Shown here: positions 48,386 through 56,589 of the stretch, piece after piece
Position numbering within the stretch: position 1 is the stretch's first letter
Layout: the number at the start of each line of letters is the position of its first letter
DNA from: Fusobacterium ulcerans ATCC 49185
GTDB lineage: Bacteria > Fusobacteriota > Fusobacteriia > Fusobacteriales > Fusobacteriaceae
Length of the DNA: 64,000 nt
Assembly: GCF_900683735.1 (NCBI RefSeq)
Contig: NZ_LR215979.1
Span: 1,550,001-1,614,000, forward strand
Direction of reading: 5' to 3'
Notes under the pieces: model-generated
The model's input: only the letters and a program-made list of their open reading frames with translations
Database searches by the model: none
Told to the model about the DNA's origin: nothing
Translations under genes and position numbers: made by a program

Positions 48386-50612
48386 ATCTATAAAAAAAAT
48401 AGATAGTATTGGAATAATAACAGGAAGACCTCTATATACAGATGATTTAGTTATAAACAACAACTCTCTTATTGTAAAGCTTTTAAGATCACCTCATGCC
48501 TATGCAAAAATATTAGATATAGATACAAGCATTGCCAAAAGAGTTCCTGGGGTAGAAGCTGTTTATACACACCATGATGTGCCAAAAACTATGTTTACTC
48601 TTGCTGGGCAATCTTATCCTGAACCATCTCCATATGATAGGAAAATATTATCTGAGTATGTAAGATATGTGGGAGATCCTGTTGCAATTATTGCTGCTGT
48701 TGATGAAAAAACTGCTGAAAAAGCAATGAAACTTATAAAAGTAAAATATGAAGTCCTTGAAGCTGTCATTGATTATGAAAAAGCTTTAGACTCAGATATA
48801 TTAGTTCATCCTGAAGATATACATATAAACTTCCCAATAGGATTTGACAATAAAAGAAACCTTGCTTCTTCATATCTTGAAACTAAGGGAGATGTAGAAA
48901 AAGGATTTGAAGAAAGTGATGTAATCATAGAAAAAACTTACTATACTCAGCCTCAAATACATGCAATGATGGAAACTTACAGGACTGCATGCTATTTAGA
49001 TGCTCATGGAAGATTAACTGTAGTTTCATCTACTCAAATTCCTTTCCATGTGAGAAGACATCTGGCTAGAGCTCTTGAAATGCCAAGCAGCAGAATAAGA
49101 GTTATCAAGCCTAAAATAGGTGGAGGTTTTGGAGGAAAGCAGACTTCTGTTTGTGAAATATACCCAGCTTTTGTTACTATGAAAACTGGAAAACCTTCTA
49201 AGATAATTTATTCAAGAAAAGAAACTCAAGCATACTCTAATACAAGACATGCTATGAGACTAAAAGTAAAAATCGGTTCAGATAAAGAAGGAAATATAAA
49301 AGCTATTGATATAAATGTTTTATCTAATACAGGAGCTTATGGAGAACATGCTCCAACTGTTACTTCTCTTGTAGTGTACAAGACTTTTCCTTTATATGCT
49401 AAAGTTCCTATGAGATGTAAAGCTGATATAGTTTACTCTAATACTATGGTAGGTGCTGCATTTAGAGGATATGGAGCTACTCAGGGAACTTTTGCTGTGG
49501 AGTCTGCTGTCAATGAACTTGCTCACAAACTAGGAATAGATCCAACAGAAATCAGAATGAAAAATCTTGTAGACCAATCTGACAAAGTCAGTGGAGATAT
49601 TAAAAAATGTATCTCTATTGGTAAAGAAGCTTTTGATTGGGAAAACAGAACTGTAAAAGATATGGGAAATGGAAAAGTAAGAGCCAGCGGAATGGCTGTT
49701 ACAATGCAGGGATCAGGTATTGCCAATGTAGATACTGCCTCTGCCACTCTAAAACTTCATGATAGTGGAGATTACACACTTTATTTAGGAGTTACAGATA
49801 TGGGACAAGGATGTGATACTGTTCTTGCTCAAATGGCTTCTGAGATACTTGAAGTACCTGTAGAAAAAATTATAGTAAATACTGCTGATACTGATACTTC
49901 GCCATATGATCCAGGTGCTTATGCTTCAAGTGGTACTTATGTTACTGGAAATGCTGTAATTTTAGCTGCTGAAAAAATGAAAAAAGAAGTTCTTGACATA
50001 GCTTCTAAGTTAATGAATACTTCTGTTGAAGAATTAGAATATCTTGGAGAATCAGTACAGGATAAAAATGGAAATAAACTTTCTTTAAGAGATATTGGTG
50101 AAAGAGCTGTATCTTTTGAAGGTAAAAATCAGATTATTACAAGTGCAACTTGGGGTGGATCTACATCACCTCCTCCATTTATTGCAAGTTTTGCTGAAGT
50201 GGAAGTAGATACTCTCACTGGAAATACTGAAGTTATAGATTTCCTTTCTGTAGTGGACTGTGGTACTCCTATCAATCCTGCTCTGGCTCAGGTACAGGTA
50301 GAAGGAGGAATTGCTCAGGGTATTGGCCTTGCTCTTTATGAAGATATTCAATTTGATGATAGAGGTAAAGTTAAGCATGACACACTTATGCAGTATAAGA
50401 TTCCTTCTAGAAAAGATTTAGGAAATATAAATGTTATATTCAGTTATTCAAATGAACCTACTGGACCATTTGGAGCTAAATCTATTGGTGAAGTAGTTAT
50501 CAACACAGCTTCTCCAGCTATTGCTGATGCTATCTATAATGCAACAAAAGCTAGAGTAAGAAGTCTTCCAATTACAAGTGAAAAATTATTTTGGGAAATT
50601 CACTCAAAATAA
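48369..50612 (+). CDS. xdhA: Xanthine dehydrogenase family, molybdenum-binding subunit
   Basis: 747 residues. The molybdopterin-cytosine-dinucleotide subunit of the hydroxylase family. N-terminal domain with DSIGIITGRPLYTDDL, AHARI-like SPHAYAKILDID, then binding regions IKPKIGGGFGGKQTSV, AAFRGYGATQGTFAVES, DMGQGCDTVLAQMASEI, VVDCGTPINPALAQVQVEGGIAQGIG and finally PFGAKSIGEVVINTASPAIADAI, which holds the catalytic Glu (GE). Substrate range cannot be read, but the permease and xpt argue for xanthine or hypoxanthine. No maturation genes (xdhC-type chaperone) are in the window. Confidence 0.93.
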   Translation: MKIVNKSIKKIDSIGIITGRPLYTDDLVINNNSLIVKLLRSPHAYAKILDIDTSIAKRVPGVEAVYTHHDVPKTMFTLAGQSYPEPSPYDRKILSEYVRYVGDPVAIIAAVDEKTAEKAMKLIKVKYEVLEAVIDYEKALDSDILVHPEDIHINFPIGFDNKRNLASSYLETKGDVEKGFEESDVIIEKTYYTQPQIHAMMETYRTACYLDAHGRLTVVSSTQIPFHVRRHLARALEMPSSRIRVIKPKIGGGFGGKQTSVCEIYPAFVTMKTGKPSKIIYSRKETQAYSNTRHAMRLKVKIGSDKEGNIKAIDINVLSNTGAYGEHAPTVTSLVVYKTFPLYAKVPMRCKADIVYSNTMVGAAFRGYGATQGTFAVESAVNELAHKLGIDPTEIRMKNLVDQSDKVSGDIKKCISIGKEAFDWENRTVKDMGNGKVRASGMAVTMQGSGIANVDTASATLKLHDSGDYTLYLGVTDMGQGCDTVLAQMASEILEVPVEKIIVNTADTDTSPYDPGAYASSGTYVTGNAVILAAEKMKKEVLDIASKLMNTSVEELEYLGESVQDKNGNKLSLRDIGERAVSFEGKNQIITSATWGGSTSPPPFIASFAEVEVDTLTGNTEVIDFLSVVDCGTPINPALAQVQVEGGIAQGIGLALYEDIQFDDRGKVKHDTLMQYKIPSRKDLGNINVIFSYSNEPTGPFGAKSIGEVVINTASPAIADAIYNATKARVRSLPITSEKLFWEIHSK

Positions 50613-50705
50613 TTAAAATTTTGCTGGTTTTTTCTTGAAAATATGCTATTATATATGTTACTTACTATTAAATAAGCAATCATAATTTGTTGGAGGAATT
50701 TTTAT

Positions 50706-51272
50706 ATGAAATTATTAAAAGAATATATAGAGAAAAATGGTAAAGCCATTGGAACGAATATTCTAAAAGTAGATAGTTTTTTAAACCATCAAATAGACCC
50801 TAACCTAATGATGGCTATGGGAGAAGAGTTTAAAAGAAGATTTGAAGATCAGGGAGTTAATAAAATACTTACTATAGAAGCTTCTGGAATTGCAATAGGT
50901 TTAGCTGCTGCTTATGCCTTTAATGTACCTCTTGTTTTTGCTAAAAAGAAAATTCCTTCTACTATGGGAGATTTTTACACAGCTAATGTATTTTCATTTA
51001 CTAAGAATAAAGATTACACTATTTGTGTAGCTAAAGAATTTTTATCACCTAATGATAGAGTCCTTATTGTAGATGACTTCCTTGCTATGGGAAATGCTGT
51101 ATTAGGTCTTAAATCATTAGTTGAATCTGCTGGAGCTGAAGTTATTGGAGCTGGTATTGCAGTAGAAAAAGGATTTCAGCAAGGTGAAAAACTATTAGTT
51201 GATAATGGTGTTAAAGTTGAGGCTCTTGCTGTTGTTGATTCACTTGAAAATGGTATTATTAAATTTAGATAA
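50706..51272 (+). CDS. xpt: Xanthine phosphoribosyltransferase
   Basis: 188 residues. Converts xanthine and PRPP to XMP for salvage. N-terminal MKLLKEYIEKNGKAIGTNILKVDSFLNHQIDPNLM is typical of Xpt. The base region IEASGIAIGLAAAYAFNVPLVFAKKK and the PRPP-binding loop VLIVDDFLAMGNAVLGL (DD plus GN) are present. GGAGG precedes the ATG; it is 93 bases downstream of the molybdenum subunit gene with no terminator, so it could be part of the same transcript. Confidence 0.93.
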   Translation: MKLLKEYIEKNGKAIGTNILKVDSFLNHQIDPNLMMAMGEEFKRRFEDQGVNKILTIEASGIAIGLAAAYAFNVPLVFAKKKIPSTMGDFYTANVFSFTKNKDYTICVAKEFLSPNDRVLIVDDFLAMGNAVLGLKSLVESAGAEVIGAGIAVEKGFQQGEKLLVDNGVKVEALAVVDSLENGIIKFR

Positions 51273-51305
51273 TTTAATCAAAAAAAAATTTTATAAAAAA
51301 AAGTA

Positions 51306-51334
51306 TTGACATTTTCTTTTTATGAGAGTATTAT
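51306..51334 (+). promoter_or_regulatory. Promoter of the His-leader/amino-acid ABC operon
   Basis: TTGACA, exactly 17 bases, TATTAT; AGGAG and the leader ATG follow 26-37 bases later. Confidence 0.8.
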
Positions 51335-51370
51335 AAGTTCATAATAAATTTTAGTTAAGAGGAGATAATT

Positions 51371-51424
51371 ATGAAAGTCATTAGCGTTCTTAAAAACACA
51401 TTACATCACCATCATCATAGATAA
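51371..51424 (+). CDS. Histidine leader peptide (17 residues, five consecutive His codons)
   Basis: ATG 51371, 6 bases after AGGAG, encodes MKVISVLKNTLHHHHHR and a TAA stop. Codons at 51404-51418 are five His in a row, next to Arg, the classical form of an amino-acid-sensing attenuator (compare the seven His of enteric hisL). Downstream are a long hairpin, a terminator and the genes of a polar amino acid importer. Expected role: a ribosome stalled at His codons when charged tRNA-His is scarce lets transcription continue into the importer. Too short for ordinary gene finding. Confidence 0.9.
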   Translation: MKVISVLKNTLHHHHHR

Positions 51425-51449
51425 GAGTTTGTTTTTGTGAATTTTATTC

Positions 51450-51493
51450 ATAGATGCAGACTCATGTTGTAATTCAAACGAGTCTGTATCTAT
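51450..51493 (+). promoter_or_regulatory. Attenuator hairpin downstream of the His leader
   Basis: ATAGATGCAGACTC (51450-51463) pairs with GAGTCTGTATCTAT (51480-51493), 14 pairs with one G-U. Its right arm, TATCTATG (51487-51494), can instead pair with CATAGATA (51416-51423) at the last His codon, Arg codon and stop of the leader peptide, so ribosome position decides which fold forms. How this hairpin reaches the terminator is not resolved. Confidence 0.7.
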
Positions 51494-51522
51494 GGTGGAA
51501 CTTAATGCTTTCTAATTTAGTT

Positions 51523-51558
51523 AAGCCATCTGGATACTTATGTCAGATGGCTTTTTTA
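51523..51558 (+). terminator. Attenuator terminator before the amino acid ABC genes
   Basis: AAGCCATCTG pairs perfectly with CAGATGGCTT around an 11-base loop and runs into T6, 32 bases before the first structural gene. Confidence 0.9.
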
Positions 51559-51589
51559 TTTTAATTTAATAATACGGAGGGAGATCTTT

Positions 51590-52360
51590 ATGAAAAAATT
51601 ATTTATGGCGGTTTTAGTTATTACGGTATTAGCTTCTATTAGTTTATTTGCAGCTGATGGTTCTTTAGAAAAAGTAAAAAAAGATGGATATTTTATAGTT
51701 GGATTAGATGCTACATTTGCTCCAATGGGATTCAGAGATGAAAACGAAGAAATAGTTGGATTCGATATTGACCTTGCTAAAGAAGTTGCTAAGAGAATGG
51801 GTGTTGAAGCTAGATTCAAACCTTGTGAATGGGATGGAATCATCTTTGATCTTAGAAGTAAAAATATTGACATGGTATGGAATGGAATGACAATCACAGA
51901 ACAAAGAAGCAAACAGGCAGCTTTTACTACTCCATATCTTGTAGATGGGCAAATCATTTTCTCTAGAAAAGGTAATGAAATAAATAAAGTCAGTGAACTT
52001 GCTGGAAAAGTAGTAGGTGTTCAATTAGGAAGCTCTGGATCACAAGCAGTTGAAAGAAATGCTATTGCTCCAAAACTTAAAGAAATAAAAAAATATGCAA
52101 CAAATGTAGAAGCACTTCTTGATCTTGAAGCTGGAAGAACAGATGCAGTAGTTATGGATGCTATCTCTGGAAAATACTACAATGCTAAGAAAAATACTTT
52201 AAGCTTCTCTGAAGAATCTTTATCAGATGAATACTTTGCCGTAGCTTTAAGAAAAGATGACAAAGCTCTATTAGATGAAATTAACAGATTATTAGATGAA
52301 ATGAAAAAAGATGGAACATTCGATCAAATTTCATTAAAATGGCTAGGAACAACTAAATAA
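51590..52360 (+). CDS. Polar amino acid ABC importer, binding protein (probably histidine)
   Basis: 256 residues. Signal peptide KKLFMAVLVITVLASISLFA, cut after residue 21. SBP_bac_3 fold: KKDGYFIVGLDATFAPMGFRDENEEIVGFDIDLAKEVAKRMG, FDLRSKNIDMVWNGMTIT with EQRSK, VVGVQLGSSGSQAVE and TDAVVMDAISGKYY, then DGTFDQISLKWLG. The first aromatic/Asp residues suit an amino acid head group. The His-codon leader suggests histidine; lysine/arginine binders share the fold, so this rests on regulation. ATG after GGAGGGAG. Confidence 0.9.
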   Translation: MKKLFMAVLVITVLASISLFAADGSLEKVKKDGYFIVGLDATFAPMGFRDENEEIVGFDIDLAKEVAKRMGVEARFKPCEWDGIIFDLRSKNIDMVWNGMTITEQRSKQAAFTTPYLVDGQIIFSRKGNEINKVSELAGKVVGVQLGSSGSQAVERNAIAPKLKEIKKYATNVEALLDLEAGRTDAVVMDAISGKYYNAKKNTLSFSEESLSDEYFAVALRKDDKALLDEINRLLDEMKKDGTFDQISLKWLGTTK

Positions 52361-52377
52361 TAAGGAGAATAAACTTT

Positions 52378-53004
52378 ATGGATGGAAATATAATATTTAT
52401 TTTAAAAGGTATGAAATTAACAGTTAATTTATATGTTGTAACTATGCTTTTCTCTCTTCCTCTAGGGATATTATTATCCCTAGGGAGAGTTTCAAAAAAT
52501 ACAACATTAAGTAATATGATTCAAATATACACATGGATATTCAGAGGGACCCCCCTTTTACTTCAACTTTTCTTTGTGTACTATGGTCTTCCAGTAGTTG
52601 GTATTACTTTAACACCTTTTGCTGCTGCTTCTCTTACATTTGTTATAAATTATACAGCTTATTTCTGTGAAATATTTAGAGGAAGCATTCTGGGAATTGA
52701 TCCAGGACAATATGAAGCTGCAAAAGTACTTGGTATGAAGTACTGGCAGACTATGATTAGAATAATAATTCCACAAGCTCTTATTACAGCACTTCCACCA
52801 TTATCAAATGAGGCCATCTCTCTTATTAAAGATACTTCATTAGTTTCTGCTATTGGAATGGCTGAGATATTAAGAAATTCAAGAGAAATTGTTACTCGTG
52901 ATTTCTCAATAGCACCATTTTTTATATGTGCAGTAGTATATTTAGGACTTTCTACAATAGTTGTTTTATTCTTTAAAAGAATGGAAAAAAAGGTGATGAT
53001 ATAA
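52378..53004 (+). CDS. Polar amino acid ABC importer, permease
   Basis: 208 residues with five membrane segments, the His/Glu/Gln/Arg permease type. The EAA loop reads YEAAKVLGMKYWQTMIRIIIPQALITALPPL; the start GMKLTVNLYVVTMLFSLPLGILLSLGR is typical. Works as a homodimer because only one permease gene is present. AAGGAG precedes ATG; 17 bases after the binding protein gene, one base before the ATPase. Confidence 0.92.
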   Translation: MDGNIIFILKGMKLTVNLYVVTMLFSLPLGILLSLGRVSKNTTLSNMIQIYTWIFRGTPLLLQLFFVYYGLPVVGITLTPFAAASLTFVINYTAYFCEIFRGSILGIDPGQYEAAKVLGMKYWQTMIRIIIPQALITALPPLSNEAISLIKDTSLVSAIGMAEILRNSREIVTRDFSIAPFFICAVVYLGLSTIVVLFFKRMEKKVMI

Positions 53005-53005
53005 T

Positions 53006-53659
53006 ATGATTATTAAAGTTAATAATTTATCTAAACAATATTTAGAAGGAGATGTTATACTTAAAGGTGTCAATCTTGATATAGAAAAAGGAGAAGTAGT
53101 TTCTATAATAGGTCCATCTGGAGGTGGAAAATCTACTCTTCTCAGATGTCTTATCGGCTTAGAAGAAATAGATTCTGGAGATATAAAAGTCCCTGATAAA
53201 AAGAAAATGGGAATGGTTTTTCAAGCTTTTAATCTTTTTCCTCATAAAACAGCTATTCAAAATATAATGGAATCACTGATAGTTGTAGATAAAATGGATA
53301 AATCTGAAGCAAAAAAAATAGCTTATGATCTTTTAGAAAAAGTTGGGCTTAAAGACAGAGCTGACTTTTATCCTAAAGCTCTTTCTGGAGGTCAAAAACA
53401 GAGGGTAGCTATTGCCAGAGCTTTAGCAAGAAATCCAGAAGTTTTGCTTTTTGATGAACCTACATCTGCTCTCGATCCTGATATGGTAAAGGAAGTATTG
53501 AACGTTATTGAACAGCTTAGAGAATCAAGTAATATTACTATGGTAATAGTAAGCCATGAAATAGATTTTGTTAATCAAATTTCTGACAGAATTGTTGTAA
53601 TGGAAAATGGTAATATAAAAGACATAATTGTTAATAAGAAAAAAAGACAGGTTTCCTAA
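53006..53659 (+). CDS. Polar amino acid ABC importer, ATPase
   Basis: 217 residues, about 20 shorter than GlnQ/HisP because the region after Walker A and the C-terminus are trimmed. Walker A GPSGGGKST, Q-loop VFQAFNLFPHKTAIQNI, signature LSGGQKQR, Walker B VLLFDEPTSALDP and H-loop VSHEIDFV are all intact, so it should be active. It powers import with the two genes before it. It ends in a basic tail KKKKRQVS that overlaps the terminator. Confidence 0.93.
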   Translation: MIIKVNNLSKQYLEGDVILKGVNLDIEKGEVVSIIGPSGGGKSTLLRCLIGLEEIDSGDIKVPDKKKMGMVFQAFNLFPHKTAIQNIMESLIVVDKMDKSEAKKIAYDLLEKVGLKDRADFYPKALSGGQKQRVAIARALARNPEVLLFDEPTSALDPDMVKEVLNVIEQLRESSNITMVIVSHEIDFVNQISDRIVVMENGNIKDIIVNKKKRQVS

Positions 53660-53680
53660 GAAGGAGTCCTGTCCTTTTTT
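53641..53680. terminator. Bidirectional terminator between convergent ABC operons
   Basis: GACAGG (53646-53651) and CCTGTC (53668-53673), with an inner TCCT/AGGA pairing, A5 before and T6 after. It serves the importer on plus and the exporter on minus; the importer stop codon lies in the loop. Confidence 0.75.
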
Positions 53681-53685
53681 AATAC

Positions 53686-54687
53686 TTATTTTTTCCAGCT
53701 GTTATATAAATCAGCTATGATATCTTCTATTGGAGCTTTTATTATTTCTATATCAACAATCTCTGTATATTGAGAAAGCTTTTTAAAAATATCATTTATT
53801 TTAATTTTTTCTTTATCAAACTTATAACTATATTTTCCCTCTTCTGAACCTGTAAATTCCATTTCATCTAAGGCTGGTGCTTCTCCAGTTGAAGTTATAA
53901 TCAATCTAGAGGAATTATTCTGTACTTTTCTCAACTCTTCAAAATTTCCATCAAAAGCTATCTGTCCCTTAGAGAGTAATATTATTCTTTCAGCCATCTC
54001 TTCCAAATCATCCATGTCATGACTTGTTACAACTATTGTTGTCCCTTTCTCCCTATTTAATTTCTTTAGGAAGTTTATCATCTTTTTCTTAGCAAGAACA
54101 TCAAGTCCTAATGTTGGTTCATCTAAAAATATTATCTGTGGGTTATGGAGAAGAAGCATTCCTAAATCAGCTCTCATACGTTGACCTAGACTAAGCTCTC
54201 TGGCAAATGTTTTCAATATATCAGATAAGTCTAAAAGCTCAGTCACCATAGCTAGATTTTCATCAAAAACCTCCTGTGGTATATTCCAAACTGATTTTTT
54301 CCATTCATAACTTGTAATTACAGGATGATCCCACCATAATTCTGTTCTTTGCCCAAATAATACTCCTATATTTTCCATAAGTTTTATACGTTCTTTTCCA
54401 GGAAACATTCCTAACACAGAAATATTCCCGCTTGATGGCTGTAAAATTCCTGAAAGTATTTTTATAGTTGTACTTTTTCCAGCTCCATTAGCTCCTGCAT
54501 AAGCTAAAAATTCCCCTTTGGATACTTTAAAAGATACCCCATCCAAAGCTTTTATCTCTCTTTTCTCTGGTGAAAAAAGATTTTTTACTATATCTTTTAT
54601 TTTTCCACTTCTCTGCCATTGCACATATATTTTACTTACATCATCTATGACCAAAGCTGGAATATCTTGGTGAACCATATTTTGCAT
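53686..54687 (-). CDS. ABC-2 exporter ATPase (DrrA/viologen-exporter type)
   Basis: 333 residues. Walker A GANGAGKST, Q-loop VLFGQRTELWWDHPVITS, signature ELSLGQRMRADLG, Walker B IIFLDEPTLGLD, H-loop VTSHDMDDL. The LSLGQRMR signature and the QRTELWWDHPVI sequence are typical of the subgroup paired with DUF990-type permeases. About 85 C-terminal residues form an extra domain (NNSSRLIITSTGE..., YTEIVDIEIIKAPIEDIIADLY). Its start overlaps the upstream permease gene by 47 bases. Substrate unknown: peptide, lipid or drug. Confidence 0.9.
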   Translation of the reverse strand: MQNMVHQDIPALVIDDVSKIYVQWQRSGKIKDIVKNLFSPEKREIKALDGVSFKVSKGEFLAYAGANGAGKSTTIKILSGILQPSSGNISVLGMFPGKERIKLMENIGVLFGQRTELWWDHPVITSYEWKKSVWNIPQEVFDENLAMVTELLDLSDILKTFARELSLGQRMRADLGMLLLHNPQIIFLDEPTLGLDVLAKKKMINFLKKLNREKGTTIVVTSHDMDDLEEMAERIILLSKGQIAFDGNFEELRKVQNNSSRLIITSTGEAPALDEMEFTGSEEGKYSYKFDKEKIKINDIFKKLSQYTEIVDIEIIKAPIEDIIADLYNSWKK

Positions 54688-55474
54688 AATATCTCATCCC
54701 CTTTTTAAAAATTAATGCAGCTAAAACAAGAAATATTGTTGCTGTCATCATCATAAATATCATAATATCAAATTTGCCTAAAAGTATTCTGCTTGGAAAC
54801 CATGCTATCATCCCAACTGGTATCAATGAACAAAAGAAAATCTGTGTTGATTTATTCATTCCCCCAAGTGGATAGTTTTTTAATGATTCAAACATCCCTA
54901 TTCCAACTGAAGCTATCTCTTCAGCTGCTGCTGGAGCATAAAATGCTGTACATGATAATATATATATTGTACATATCATTATAGTGCATGATGCTGCTAA
55001 GTTTATTAAAAGCATCACTAGCCATATTCCAGAAAAATTTATTCCAGAAGAGGAAACTGAATAATATATCAGTCCTATTCCACATAGAAGCACTCCATTT
55101 CCCGATACTGGAGAAAATCCCTCTGCTGCTAACTGCATCCACACAGGAACTGGCTGTATCATCTTATGATCCATTTGTCCTCTTCCTATTGTTCTGCTTA
55201 TCTGCCCTGCATTATTACTTATGAAAAACAATGCAAACACCCCTTCCACCAAGACAGAATATCCCAGCATAAATATTATTTCTTTTTCAGTCATTCCTCC
55301 AATACCATCAAATTTTACTGCTAAAAGAAATACTCCCACTACAACTGCCAGTGTAGATATCATATCTGAAAATATATACATTAGGCAGTATTTAGTATCT
55401 CTCAAAAACCATAACAAATCCATTTTTCCATATATTTTAAACATTCTTATTAAAGTTCTTATTTTATCCACCAA
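54641..55474 (-). CDS. ABC-2 exporter permease (ABC2_membrane_6/DUF990 type), subunit 2
   Basis: 277 residues with six membrane segments. MDLLWFLRDTKYCLMYIFSDMISTLAVVVGVFLLAVKFDGIGG and GRGQMDHKMIQPVPVWMQLAAEGFSP match the permease family found in pairs with a DrrA-like ATPase. The first codon is uncertain: TTG 55474, GTG 55471 and ATG 55444 are all in frame, near the GGTGG of the upstream gene's end. It overlaps the first permease gene by 11 bases if the long start is used. Confidence 0.82.
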   Translation of the reverse strand: MVDKIRTLIRMFKIYGKMDLLWFLRDTKYCLMYIFSDMISTLAVVVGVFLLAVKFDGIGGMTEKEIIFMLGYSVLVEGVFALFFISNNAGQISRTIGRGQMDHKMIQPVPVWMQLAAEGFSPVSGNGVLLCGIGLIYYSVSSSGINFSGIWLVMLLINLAASCTIMICTIYILSCTAFYAPAAAEEIASVGIGMFESLKNYPLGGMNKSTQIFFCSLIPVGMIAWFPSRILLGKFDIMIFMMMTATIFLVLAALIFKKGMRYYAKYGSPRYSSFGHR

Positions 55475-56267
55475 ATGAAATCATCCTCTCTTCACTTTTT
55501 ATAAAAATTTTTATTCCAACTATCCATAAGACAATATTCCAAAAGATTTGTATTCCTATTATTTTCATAATTTCACTTTCCATTCCTGTATAAATAGTCA
55601 ATGGAGCATTTCCCACAGAACCAAATGGAAGGAGGGCAAATATCTTTCCAAGCCCCCAAGGAAAGAATATAAAGGGAATAAGAGCTCCTGAGAGCAAAGA
55701 ATATATACTTTCTCTAGCTCTGGTAGCAGCCCAGCATCCATTTTTCAATCTTATTGCAAAAGAAGCAAATAATAAATCTAAAGCAAATCCCAATGACACA
55801 CTTAAGAGTAGGCTTATAAATGCTGATACTCCATTAATGATTGAAGCAGGAAATGGATTTATTCCCAACAACGGAGATAATACCCATAAAGGCAGTCCAT
55901 AAAATAAAAATACTGGTATCCAATATCTTCCAATTGTTTCAGCTGCAAGACTCCCTATGACAGATACTGGTCTTGTATATCTTCCTATAATTGATCCCTC
56001 CCAAAGAGCAGAAGTAGCTGGTGTTACAATATCCAGCTGCGGCTTTAAAATAGAAGCCATCAATGAGTATGTAAGTATCTGTGATAGTTCTACTCCATCA
56101 AAACTTTTTCCAGCTTTTATCAAAGATTTCCAGATTAAAGTAAGCATAATAAACTGCACAAATTTTATAAAATATTCTCCTCCTATTGTTAATATATTTC
56201 CATCAAATACCTGCTTTGCACTCATCATCATAGTTGCACTGTAGGATTTTAAAAATTTATATTTCAT
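55464..56267 (-). CDS. ABC-2 exporter permease, subunit 1
   Basis: 267 residues from ATG 56267, which follows AAAGGAATT; the 25-codon upward extension runs into a terminator and is not translated. Six membrane segments: FVQFIMLTLIWKSLIKAGKSFDG, ILTYSLMASILKP..., GRYTRPVSVIGSLAAETIGRYWIPVFLFY, then VSAFISLLLSVSLGFALDLLFASFAIRLKNGCW. The RPV(S/P) motif in the loop is shared with subunit 2, so the two form a heterodimer. First structural gene of the exporter, downstream of a terminator-containing leader. Confidence 0.85.
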   Translation of the reverse strand: MKYKFLKSYSATMMMSAKQVFDGNILTIGGEYFIKFVQFIMLTLIWKSLIKAGKSFDGVELSQILTYSLMASILKPQLDIVTPATSALWEGSIIGRYTRPVSVIGSLAAETIGRYWIPVFLFYGLPLWVLSPLLGINPFPASIINGVSAFISLLLSVSLGFALDLLFASFAIRLKNGCWAATRARESIYSLLSGALIPFIFFPWGLGKIFALLPFGSVGNAPLTIYTGMESEIMKIIGIQIFWNIVLWIVGIKIFIKSEERMISFGG

Positions 56268-56298
56268 AAATTCAATTCCTTTCTTAAAATTTAGACAT

Positions 56299-56330
56299 AA
56301 AAAAACCGGGATACGACAATGCGCTCCCGG
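56299..56330 (-). terminator. Leader terminator before the ABC-2 exporter genes
   Basis: Minus strand: CCGGGA pairs with TCCCGG around a 13-base loop, followed by T7. It lies between the 50-residue ORF (stop at 56366) and the first permease gene (start 56267) and so decides how much exporter is made from the upstream promoter. Confidence 0.85.
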
Positions 56331-56365
56331 ATTTAGATACAAACTTTAAAAATGCCATAAAATTT

Positions 56366-56518
56366 TTATGACTTCTCTATCTTTTTCCTTGGTAAAAACA
56401 CATTATTTGCCGTAAACTGGACAGACTTATACATGTAAAGTGCCATTTTACCGTCTTGAGCTGTGACTTCACCAATATTTTTCCATGTTGAACTATTTTT
56501 AAATATTGAATTTATCAT
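56366..56518 (-). CDS. Unannotated small ORF (50 residues) in the leader of the ABC-2 exporter
   Basis: ATG 56518 is preceded by GGAGGTGAAACAC and a near-consensus promoter. It encodes MINSIFKNSSTWKNIGEV, then TAQDGKMALYMYKSVQF, then TANNVFLPRKKIEKS. No Cys, one Trp, no signal peptide, basic C-terminus (net positive). Codon use is richer in G/C-ending codons (GTC, GAC, GGT) than the neighbours. Three readings are possible: a regulatory leader peptide for the exporter, a peptide substrate of the exporter, or a separate small protein. It is shorter than the usual gene-calling cutoff. Confidence 0.7.
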   Translation of the reverse strand: MINSIFKNSSTWKNIGEVTAQDGKMALYMYKSVQFTANNVFLPRKKIEKS

Positions 56519-56550
56519 GTGTTTCACCTCCATCATTAAATTTTATTTTT

Positions 56551-56579
56551 ATATTATCATTAAAGAACCTATATGTCAA
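56551..56579 (-). promoter_or_regulatory. Promoter of the 50-residue ORF and ABC-2 exporter
   Basis: Minus strand: perfect TTGACA, exactly 17 bases, TAATAT. One of the best promoters in the window. Confidence 0.8.
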
Positions 56580-56589
56580 TATTTATATT

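Noticed and set aside
51371-51424. His run read as a metal-binding tag or chance repeat
   Set aside because: Ribosome site, stop codon, hairpin, terminator and amino acid importer in correct order make an attenuator far likelier.
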